Source: CAVSKL01 sp963728475 [NCBI: Candidatus Eiseniibacteriota bacterium] (GTDB taxonomy: Bacteria > Eisenbacteria > RBG-16-71-46 > JABDJR01). From it: DNA of 64,000 nt. Numbering within the stretch: position 1 is the first letter of the stretch; the number at the start of each line of letters is the position of its first letter. Both the position numbers and the translations under genes were made by a program. Shown here in pieces: positions 34,395 through 41,752 of this stretch. The DNA lies in contig CAVSKL010000003.1 of assembly GCA_963728475.1 (NCBI GenBank), forward strand, positions 1 to 64,000, given 5' to 3'. The notes under the pieces are model-generated. The model was not told the origin of the DNA. It did no database searches and saw only the letters and a list, made by a program, of their open reading frames with translations.

Positions 34395-35377
34395 GCCGCA
34401 ATCCCAGGTCCGCGCTGTTCCGGGCTCTGCTTCTCGGCGCGGCCGGTGCCCTTCCCGGTCTCGCGGGGACTTCCGCCGCAGCCCCCCCCACCGCACAGGA
34501 GATCCCGATCCAGGGGGTCGTCCTCGACACCACCGGAGCGGTCGTCGCGAACGGCGACCTCACCGTGCGGGTCTATGCGGACTCGACCGGCGGCTCTCCG
34601 CTCCTCGAGGAAGCGTTTCCCGGCGCGATCGCGCAGGGAATCTTCAACGTCACAGTGGGCACCGGGGGGTCCCTTCAGCTCGACGACGAAACGCTGCATT
34701 ACCTGGAGATCGACGCGGGCGGCGCTGCCGTGGTGGGCGCCACCGGGCGGGAGCGGTTTTATCCGGGCGGCGGCAGCCATGCCCGCCCCGATCTGGAGGC
34801 CCGCCTGGACACGCTGGAGGCGGTGATGGGGGTGAGCGAGAGTCCCGGGAGCCCCGCGAGCCGCGGACCGCAAGCGCAGGCGGGATCCCGAGAGGCGGCT
34901 TCGTCCTACTCGCTCGCGGGCGGGCTCCTCGGAATCGGATGGGTCGGCGGGAGCGGGTTGGACTACTCGGTCTCCGCCACCCTCTTGCTGCAGCCGGTGG
35001 GCGTACGCCAGGCCGGCGGGATCCGGGCCCTGCTCGGACCCGCCTACCTTCCCCCTCCCGCGGTCCAGGTCGGCATCCCGGACCGGCGCCCCTCGGCACG
35101 GTTCGCCCTGCACCGGGCCCGCCCCAATCCTGCCCGGTCGCTCACGACGATCTCCTACGACCTCCCCCGCGATTCCGTCGTGCGCCTGGAGGTCTACGAT
35201 GTCCAGGGGCGCTGCGCGCGGATCCTCGTCGACGGCGCGGCCGAGGCGGCGGGCAGCCACGGCATCCAGTGGGACGGCCGGGACGATTCGGGGCGCCGCG
35301 TTCCGCCGGGGGTCTATTACCTGCACCTGCGCGCGGGCTCCGGCACCTCGGTCGGCAAGCTCGTCGTCCTTCCCTGA
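34391..35377 (+). CDS. Secreted protein with tail-fibre-like module and FlgD/type IX-like C-terminal domain
   Basis: 328 residues; its ATG overlaps the stop of the upstream gene (ATGA). Signal peptide MSRNPRSALFRALLLGAAGALPGLAGTSAAA. Residues about 35-145 (IPIQGVVLDTTGAVVANGDL, VRVYAD, HYLEIDAGGAAVVG, RFYPGGGSHARPDLEARLDTLEAVM) are the same module as in the Gly-rich neighbour. The C-terminal ~90 residues are a FlgD-Ig/type IX-like domain: RARPNPARSLTTISYDL, VVRLEVYDVQGRCARIL, IQWDGRDDSGRRVPPGVYYLHLR, KLVVLP. Together the pair may form a surface complex, the smaller protein anchoring the larger. This is inference. Confidence 0.83.
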   Translation: MSRNPRSALFRALLLGAAGALPGLAGTSAAAPPTAQEIPIQGVVLDTTGAVVANGDLTVRVYADSTGGSPLLEEAFPGAIAQGIFNVTVGTGGSLQLDDETLHYLEIDAGGAAVVGATGRERFYPGGGSHARPDLEARLDTLEAVMGVSESPGSPASRGPQAQAGSREAASSYSLAGGLLGIGWVGGSGLDYSVSATLLLQPVGVRQAGGIRALLGPAYLPPPAVQVGIPDRRPSARFALHRARPNPARSLTTISYDLPRDSVVRLEVYDVQGRCARILVDGAAEAAGSHGIQWDGRDDSGRRVPPGVYYLHLRAGSGTSVGKLVVLP

Positions 35378-35422
35378 CCCGCCCCGACGGACGGGCGCGA
35401 CCCGGGCCTTTCCCGGGCGCAA

Positions 35423-35472
35423 CCGAGCCCGGCCGGGGGTGCATCGGGAATCCCCGATCCGGCCGGGCTCGG
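35423..35472. terminator. Strong nested hairpin between convergent genes
   Basis: A 14-bp perfect stem (CCGAGCCCGGCCGG at 35423-35436 with its complement at 35459-35472) encloses a second stem, ATCGGG (35443-35448) with CCCGAT (35453-35458). It lies 46 bp after the stop at 35377, between convergent genes. No T-run. A bidirectional terminator is the simplest reading. Confidence 0.55.
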
Positions 35473-35500
35473 CGCCGGGTTTCAACAGTCGACCAGGTTC

Positions 35501-35795
35501 TCAGAAGTAGATCGGGATCCCCATTCCTGCGGGGGGCGGGCCGAGGGGCCCGAGCGCGTCGAATAGGGCCGCCTCCTGCGGTTCGATCTGCGCGCGCACC
35601 GTGTCGCGGACCGCGGCCGCGGCCGTCTCGTCGAGCTTCAAGCTCGCGGACGATCCGCATCGCCTGCGGGTCGGGGGGCCCGCCCCGATCCGAAGCGTCA
35701 TCCATCGCATCCGCGCGGCGCGAGCTCAAAAGCCCGGCGAGCTGAATCATCTGATCGCCGCTCAGGAACCTCGCGCAGGTTTCCAGGAAGAGCAC
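35501..35795 (-). pseudogene. Possible small gene broken by a frameshift
   Basis: In one frame the minus strand reads VLFLETCARFLSGDQMIQLA ... PDPQAMRIVREL. In another it continues KLDETAAAAVRDTVRAQIEP ... PPPAGMGIPIYF to a stop at 35501. The join is near 35640, at GAGCTTGAAGCTCG. Both parts look helical and protein-like, while each frame beyond the join looks random. There is no clear ribosome site. Could be a decayed gene, or not a gene at all. Confidence 0.25.
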
Positions 35796-35895
35796 CGGCG
35801 GGGGCGTGCGCGCCTCCCCGCCCGCGCGTCGCCCTCCCGGCCTCCCTCGGGCCGGCACCGCCGGGGTTCCGGTCCGCCGGGTCCAGCGGCCGGGA

Positions 35896-36840
35896 TCAGC
35901 GCGCGAAAGCCGTCTTGAGGCGCCCCCAGGTCGTCGCCTCCACCGGCACCGGCCCCTTGGTGAGAAGGAACGAGTTTCCCGCGATCCGCCAGGACCAGTC
36001 GTCGGGAAGCGATACCGAGTCGAAGGCCCCCTGGAAAGAGCCGGCCCGGATGATCTCGTAGGTGCCGGCGGCGGCGAAGATGTCCGTCACCAACAATTGC
36101 CCGCCGAGCCGGGCCGCGCCGTCAACCACGATCGGGGAAATGCCGGACACTCCCACCCCGACGGTGAAGAGCGCGGTGGACGAGATCGTGAGCCCGGTCG
36201 TCGAGATGACCGGGTTGTTGTCGAGCGTGAACTGTCCGTCCAGGATGATCCCGTCGACCGGGCTCGACCCCACCCTCAGGGTTCCGGCGGCGCAGCCCAC
36301 GGACCCCAGCTCGGTGATGTGGAGCGACCCGGAGACGGTCCAGGACGGGTCGCCCACGGTCATGCTCATGCTCCCCCCCGAGGACGGCGCCGTCGCTCCG
36401 AGGGTCGCGCTCTCCACGGACAAGCTCCCCCCGGACATGATGGCGTCGCCGGAGGCTCCCGGGCTCCCGAGAACGAGCATCGGCGCGGAGACGCTCCCCC
36501 CCTCGATGTAGAGGTTGGCGGAGGCGCCGGAGCCCACGTGAAGGCTCTGGGAGACGTCGAGGGCTCCGCCCTCGATCCAGAGGTACGATCCTGGGGTGCT
36601 GATCCCCGAGGTCAGGTTCCGGCAGGCCGCCCCGCCCGTCGTGACCAGGAGGCTACCGGAGGTATCGAGCTCCACGTCGACGCCTGCGGTCGGAACGCCG
36701 TTGGTCCAGTTGGAGGCCTCCGTCCAGTCGCCGAAATCGGTGTTGGTCCAAGCGGTGGTCTGGGCCCGGGCGGCCCCCGGCGGGCAGAGCAGGATGAGAA
36801 CGAGACCGGCGGAACCCGCGATTCTGAAATCTGGGCGCAT
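35896..36840 (-). CDS. Secreted beta-repeat protein with C-terminal WGRLK tag
   Basis: 314 residues; ATG at 36840 with AAAGGAG upstream. Signal peptide MRPDFRIAGSAGLVLILLCPPGAARA. The mature protein begins with a strand-rich TAWTNTDFGDWTEASNWTNG segment like those of autotransporter-type passenger repeats. It continues with G-G-x-L/V and VGSGASANLYIEGGSVSAP ladder repeats to about residue 250. A C-terminal beta region (AAAGTYEIIRAGSF ... WSWRIAGNSFLLTKG) precedes PVPVEATTWGRLKTAFAR at the very end. The fold is unlike the 1-4112 beta-helices, yet the tag is the same. Role unknown; probably surface. Confidence 0.82.
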   Translation of the reverse strand: MRPDFRIAGSAGLVLILLCPPGAARAQTTAWTNTDFGDWTEASNWTNGVPTAGVDVELDTSGSLLVTTGGAACRNLTSGISTPGSYLWIEGGALDVSQSLHVGSGASANLYIEGGSVSAPMLVLGSPGASGDAIMSGGSLSVESATLGATAPSSGGSMSMTVGDPSWTVSGSLHITELGSVGCAAGTLRVGSSPVDGIILDGQFTLDNNPVISTTGLTISSTALFTVGVGVSGISPIVVDGAARLGGQLLVTDIFAAAGTYEIIRAGSFQGAFDSVSLPDDWSWRIAGNSFLLTKGPVPVEATTWGRLKTAFAR

Positions 36841-36904
36841 GGGGAGGCTCCTTTCCGTGCCGGGTCCTCGCGGATCGAAGCGATCCGGCGGCATCTACAC
36901 CGGG

Positions 36905-38116
36905 TTAACGGATTCGGCCCGGCGAACCGGACATCCCTCGCTCCGGCGACATCCCTCCGAAACGGCCCCGACCGCGTATTCTTCTGCCGCGCGATATGAT
37001 ACGGGCTTCGCTTTCCGGGACGCGGTCCGCGGCCCTCCGCCGACGCTCGATCACCCCGACGACCCGCTCGGCGTCCCGGCCCACCCCGTGGACCATCCCC
37101 GAGGACAGGGCGTGCAGGAAGTGCAGGCCGACGAAGTAGAGGCCCGGCACCCCGTCGACGAGTCCGCTCCGATGCCTCGGCTCGTGCGGGCCGTGGATCG
37201 GGAGGTCGATCCAATCGAAGCCGGGCTGGAAGCCCGCGCACCAGACCACGTTGGCGACATCGAGCACCTGCCCGTCCTCCAGCACGGGCTTCCCCTCGCG
37301 CACGCCGCGGGTCTTCGGCACCCACGTCACGCCCGCGCGAGCCAGGTCCTTCGGCTGGACGCGGATGAGCGGTCCTCCCTTCCCGAGCACTTTGCCGCGG
37401 ACACGCCGTCCCAGCGGGTTCGAGTTGGACAGCACCCGGTGGAAGAGCCCGCGCAGCACGAGCCGGACCAGGAGCTTGCGCCCCGCGAAACCGGCGATAC
37501 GGAAGGGGATGTGGCCGGTGTTGCGGCCCGACATCCACACCCGGCGCGTCGGCGCGAGCTCCATCGCGATCTCGGAGCCGGAGTTGCCGGCGCCCACGAG
37601 AAGGACGGGGCCGTCGCGGAGCTGACCGGGGTTCCGATAGTCGAAGGAGTGCAGCTGAGTGATGTCGGGATCGAGCTCCGACGCGAAGGACGGCGTGTGG
37701 GGACGCTGGTAATTCGCCATGGCGACCACGACGTTCTCGGCCTCGAAGCGGAGCGCTCCCGCGGTCACGATGAAGCGATCTCCCTCGCGGCGCAGGCCGT
37801 CGACGCGCACACCCAAGCGTACAGGCAAGGCGAAGCGTCTGGCGTACGACTCCAGGTAGTCTCCCATCTCGTCCTTGGTCGGGAAGTCGTAGGGCGATGC
37901 GGGGAAGGGCATCCCGTCGAGGCCGTTGAAGCGGGCGGGCGTGAACAGGCGGAGCGAGTCCCAGCGCTCGCGCCACGCGTCGCCGATCCTCTCCCTGTCA
38001 TCGAGGATGACGAACGGCCGTCCCCGCCGCTGGAGGTGATAGCCCACCGAGAGGCCCGCCTGCCCCCCGCCGATCACCAGAGTCTCGATTCGCTCGAATA
38101 TGGACGTCTCAGTCAT
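36905..38116 (-). CDS. Flavin-dependent monooxygenase-like oxidoreductase (CzcO family)
   Basis: 403 residues; GGAGG seven bases before the ATG. FAD-binding Rossmann motif near the start (LVIGGGQAGLSVGYHLQRRG), then RWDSLRLFTPARFNGLDGMPFP, typical of the FMO/CzcO family. The second NADPH-binding Rossmann motif is VLLVGAGNSGSEIAMELAP, followed by VVWCAGFQPGFDWIDLP. The last ~35 residues are Arg/Gly-rich and beyond the usual family end. It lies 145 bp after the LuxR regulator on the same strand, which suggests the regulator controls it. Substrate unknown. Confidence 0.88.
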   Translation of the reverse strand: MTETSIFERIETLVIGGGQAGLSVGYHLQRRGRPFVILDDRERIGDAWRERWDSLRLFTPARFNGLDGMPFPASPYDFPTKDEMGDYLESYARRFALPVRLGVRVDGLRREGDRFIVTAGALRFEAENVVVAMANYQRPHTPSFASELDPDITQLHSFDYRNPGQLRDGPVLLVGAGNSGSEIAMELAPTRRVWMSGRNTGHIPFRIAGFAGRKLLVRLVLRGLFHRVLSNSNPLGRRVRGKVLGKGGPLIRVQPKDLARAGVTWVPKTRGVREGKPVLEDGQVLDVANVVWCAGFQPGFDWIDLPIHGPHEPRHRSGLVDGVPGLYFVGLHFLHALSSGMVHGVGRDAERVVGVIERRRRAADRVPESEARIISRGRRIRGRGRFGGMSPERGMSGSPGRIR

Positions 38117-38260
38117 CGTGGAGCCTCCGCCGGAAGGGTCGTCGCTCCGGTCTCACGGACCGGTCGCGTGCAGCTCGATTACCCTTCGATGGTATCCGGG
38201 GGACCCTGACGCCGCTTCGGGCGAATCCACCAAATTCGGGTGCGTGGGGAGTGGGTAATT

Positions 38261-39934
38261 CTATGTAGGCGGATTCAGCAGATCGTGGTCGTACGCGAAG
38301 GCGGTGGCCGCGGCGCGGGTCGAGACCCCCAACTTTCCGAACACGTTGGCCACGTGGCGCGCCACGGTCTTCTCGCTGATGAAGAGCGCCTTTGCGATCG
38401 CGCGGTTGGTGCGCCCGGTCGCGAGGAGCGCCAACACCTCGCGCTCCCGGGGCGTCAGCCCGTAGTCCCTGGGCGTCGTCGGGCCGGCGAGCAGCGCGTC
38501 GACGCGGGCCAGATCCGGCCCGGCCCCCAGCTCCTCGAACGTGGCGCGTGCCGCCGACAGCTCCAGCGTCGCACCCTCCTGATCTCCGAGCGCCCGACAG
38601 GCCAGGGCAAGGAGCACCTGCGCTCGGGCCGCCTCGTAGCGGGCATCGAGCGCTTGCCACCCTCGGTACGCCGAGCGGAGCCGGGCCACGGCCTCCTCCG
38701 GATCTCCGGCCGCCAGATCGATCGCGCCCCGAGCCAGCGCGACCGAGACCTCCAGGAGGCCCGACCCGCACTCCCCGGCGACCTCCGCCAGCTCGGCGCA
38801 GGCGCCGCGTGCCTCCTCCAGGCCGCCCACCTCCAGTATGATCTCCACGCACGCGGGAAGGAGGCGCCCCCTCTGCGCCCGGTCCCGGGCCTCGGCCATA
38901 GCTCGCCGGATCGCCACCGCCGCCGCCTCGCGCTCACCCTGGGCCAGGCGGAGCAGCGCGAGGCCGGGTTGTGGGGCCCGCCCGTGGCGGCTCGCCTCTC
39001 GATAGGCGCCTTCCGCGGTCTCGTACTCGCCCCGCAACCGGTGCACCTCTCCCTCCTGGTAGAGCGCGAGGCCCACCACCGGGTCCATCCGCCCGGTCAT
39101 GAGCTCGGTGGCGCGGCGAGCCTCGGCCAGGGCTTCCCCCCACTCACCCCGGAGCTGGAGGATCTCGGCGCGATAAACGCGGCATTCGCCCGCGTAGGCC
39201 ACCATGTCGGGCTGGCGGGCGCACCAGTCCGCCAGGGCGCTCGTCCACTCGCGCGCCCGACCCAGGTCGTAGACCTCCCGGCACGCGCCGATCACGCTGC
39301 AGTAGATGAGTCCGGTCACCTGGGGCATCAGCTCGCCGGTGGAAACGCCGATCATCGCCTCGTCCAGTAGGGCCAATCCCTCCTCGACCTTGGACTGACG
39401 CAGGAGCGCGCGGCCGTGCAGGTGGACCGCGAGCGCGAGCAGGTCGGCGTCGCCGAACCGCTCGCCCACGGCCGCGGCTTGCGCCGCGGTCCGGGCTCCG
39501 CCCTCGTAGTCACCGGCCTGGAGCCGCTGGTGGCCCTCGGTCAGGATCAGGTAGCCGCGCTCCACGCAATCCGTCTCTCCGATGAGGCGCGCGGTCCGTC
39601 CGAACCAGCCGGAGGCTCGGGCCATCTCGCCGCGGCTGGCCTGGTGGAAGCCGAGCCAGAAGGCGCACCGCGCCGCCGCCAGTCGCTCGCCGACCTCCAG
39701 GTGGGTGCGGTGGGCCTCCTCGAGCACGCGGATGAACTCGTCCTCGCGTCCGACCAAGTACGCCGCCTGGGCGAGTCGCCACAGGTCGTCCGGAGCCAGC
39801 GGCTCCTCGGCGTGGGCCGCTGCGAGCCCCCGGTAGGCATCGCTCCACGAGCGCCGCTCGTAGGCCTCGCGGCCCTTCCGCAGCCGGGCGGCTCGGGAGT
39901 TCATCGGGACGCGGCGAACGGGATCATGAGACAC
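38261..39934 (-). CDS. LuxR-family transcriptional regulator with N-terminal TPR repeats
   Basis: 557 residues from GTG at 39934 (GGGGACA upstream) or 547 from ATG at 39904. No ATPase or receiver domain is present. Residues 15-470 are helical TPR-like repeats (AYERRSWSDAYRGLAAAHA, AARCAFWLGFHQASRGEMARA, ALADWCARQP, AAYRGW-type motifs). The C-terminal LuxR helix-turn-helix is LTPREREVLALLATGRTNRAIAKALFISEKTVARHVANVFGKLGV (positions 38300-38440). A similar architecture occurs in actinobacterial BTAD/TPR-LuxR regulators. Its signal is unknown. It lies upstream of the flavin monooxygenase and probably regulates it. Confidence 0.87.
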   Translation of the reverse strand: MSHDPVRRVPMNSRAARLRKGREAYERRSWSDAYRGLAAAHAEEPLAPDDLWRLAQAAYLVGREDEFIRVLEEAHRTHLEVGERLAAARCAFWLGFHQASRGEMARASGWFGRTARLIGETDCVERGYLILTEGHQRLQAGDYEGGARTAAQAAAVGERFGDADLLALAVHLHGRALLRQSKVEEGLALLDEAMIGVSTGELMPQVTGLIYCSVIGACREVYDLGRAREWTSALADWCARQPDMVAYAGECRVYRAEILQLRGEWGEALAEARRATELMTGRMDPVVGLALYQEGEVHRLRGEYETAEGAYREASRHGRAPQPGLALLRLAQGEREAAAVAIRRAMAEARDRAQRGRLLPACVEIILEVGGLEEARGACAELAEVAGECGSGLLEVSVALARGAIDLAAGDPEEAVARLRSAYRGWQALDARYEAARAQVLLALACRALGDQEGATLELSAARATFEELGAGPDLARVDALLAGPTTPRDYGLTPREREVLALLATGRTNRAIAKALFISEKTVARHVANVFGKLGVSTRAAATAFAYDHDLLNPPT

Positions 39935-40168
39935 GGAGACATGTCCCCACTATGAGGCATCGGGGCCGGCGGGCACAGGGGGACGTCGGCCCTCCCGCCT
40001 CGGTGAACATCCTCGCCTCGCCACCGCGGAGCCGGCATTCGGCCTGTCGTAGGAACCTGCGGTACGGCCATCCACCCGTGGCTCGCGCGTGCTCGAACAC
40101 CTCTCCGTGATCTTCGATGGCGACGCGGCCCACGCTGAGCGCCTCCGCGTGCGCGCTCCCGGCCTCTC

Positions 40169-41512
40169 TCAGGCCGGCGGGGACCCCTTCCGGCTGCCGG
40201 CGTAGATCTCGTAGACCGAGAACCGGAGCCCCAACGGGCCGCTCTCCACCGCCAGCCGCCGGGCGGGCTTGAGCCCCACCGCCTTCTCCAGGAGTCCCCG
40301 GGGAAGCACCAGGGCGAGCCGCACGCCGGTCCCGTGATGCTTGATCCGGTGGACGAATTCGCGGAGGAGCGCGGCCGCGGATTCGCGGTCGAGGAGGCGC
40401 TCGCCGTAGGGCGGGTTGGCCGCGATCCATCCGCCCGAGGCCTCGGCGGCGAGGGCGTCGCCCTGCTCGAACGCCACCGCGCCCGCGACCCCCGCCCGGA
40501 TCGCGTTGGCCCGGGCCGCGGCCAGCGGGGCGGGGTCGAGGTCGGAGCCCCGCAGGGGATGCGGCGGCGCCGGCAGGGATTCTCCGGCGGCGCGAGCCCG
40601 CTCCGCCCGGAGGGCGGGGAGGCACTCCGGAAAGAGCCGGGCGGCGGCATAGCGGGTCTCGGGCCGCAGGAGCCCGGGGGCGCGGCGGAGCGCGATCAAC
40701 GCGGCCTCGATCACCAGGGTTCCGCTCCCGCAGAAGGGATCCAGGAAGGGCCCACCGCCGTCGTAACCCGCGAATCGCAGGAGCGCGGCCGCCCGGTTCT
40801 CGCGGATGGGCGCCTCCGCCCCCTCCTCGCGGTAGCCGCGCCGGTGCAGCGGCTCTCCGGATAGATCCACCGACAGCTCGCAGCGGCCGCGGTGGAAGAA
40901 GGCGGAAAGGCGCACGTCGGGATTCCGGCGGTCCACGTCGGGGCGGGGGAGGCCGGCCTGGCGAAACTCGTCGCAGATGGCGTCCTTGATCCTGAGCGGG
41001 GCGAAGGAGAGGGCGAAGTCGGCGCCCTCCACCGCGCCGTACGCGTGAACCGCCACCGACCGGGAGGGCGCGAACAGGCCGGGCCAGTCGATCCGGCGCA
41101 CCTGGTCGTAGAGCATGGCCTGGTTCCGGGAGGAGAACTCGCGGATCGAGAGCAGGAGCCGCGACGCCGTGCGCGAGCGGGTGAGCACCGTGGCCGCGGT
41201 GCGCCATCCCCCGTGAAGCACCACCGCCCCCGCCGGGGTGGGTTCGGGGTCGAGCCCCAGCTCGCGGAGTTCGCCGGCCAGCAATTCCTCCAGGCCCGGA
41301 GCGGTGGTCACGAGGAATCGCCGGGCATCTGACGGGGAGGGCGGTTGGGACGGAATGGGGAACCTCTGCGGGTTGGAGCCGGGGCACCACGCCCCGCCGG
41401 GAGAGTAACACCCCGGAGCGGCGGCGAGCCGGCCGAAGGTCCGGCCGGGGGAGGTAACCCGGTCCGTTTCAATCTTGACGCGCCTGCCAGCGGTGCTACG
41501 CTCACCGGACAT
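40169..41512 (-). CDS. THUMP-domain class I methyltransferase (RlmL/UPF0020 family)
   Basis: About 447 residues from ATG at 41512. The start is uncertain, since family homology begins only at RRFLVTTAPGLEELLAGEL (about 41331) and no good ribosome site is seen closer. THUMP-like N-terminal domain (residues about 60-200), then the UPF0020 methyltransferase core: GPFLDPFCGSGTLVIEAAL (SAM motif I), GSDLDPAPLAAARANAI and the catalytic NPPYGERL. This group methylates guanine N2 in 23S rRNA (G2445-type). The N-terminal segment before THUMP is Pro/Gly-rich. Divergent from the efflux operon. Confidence 0.85.
   Translation of the reverse strand: MSGERSTAGRRVKIETDRVTSPGRTFGRLAAAPGCYSPGGAWCPGSNPQRFPIPSQPPSPSDARRFLVTTAPGLEELLAGELRELGLDPEPTPAGAVVLHGGWRTAATVLTRSRTASRLLLSIREFSSRNQAMLYDQVRRIDWPGLFAPSRSVAVHAYGAVEGADFALSFAPLRIKDAICDEFRQAGLPRPDVDRRNPDVRLSAFFHRGRCELSVDLSGEPLHRRGYREEGAEAPIRENRAAALLRFAGYDGGGPFLDPFCGSGTLVIEAALIALRRAPGLLRPETRYAAARLFPECLPALRAERARAAGESLPAPPHPLRGSDLDPAPLAAARANAIRAGVAGAVAFEQGDALAAEASGGWIAANPPYGERLLDRESAAALLREFVHRIKHHGTGVRLALVLPRGLLEKAVGLKPARRLAVESGPLGLRFSVYEIYAGSRKGSPPA
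41475..41502 (+). promoter_or_regulatory. Likely promoter of the TolC-adaptor-RND operon
   Basis: TTGACG (41475-41480), 16-bp spacer, TACGCT (41497-41502). The -35 is 5/6; the -10 resembles the TATGCT/TATACT seen upstream of other genes here. Transcription from here leaves a roughly 240-base leader before the TolC start at 41753, room for regulation. Confidence 0.5.
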
Positions 41513-41752
41513 TTGCGGGCCTTCGTGCCGCCCGGGAACTGCGGGAGCGGGGTTCTTCCGCCCTCCGCCCATCCTTTCCGCCGTGAGCCATCCAACCTGC
41601 CGGCGGCCCGGGACGCCGGCGTTCCCAGGATCGAGCAACGGGTAGGGGAACGTCTGCGGCGGGGCCCGCCGTGCCCGGGCGAGTGGGAAAGTTCAGCAGT
41701 GATGGTCGGCAGGACGAACGGGAGCGGGCTCGCTCCGGGGTGGAAACCCATC

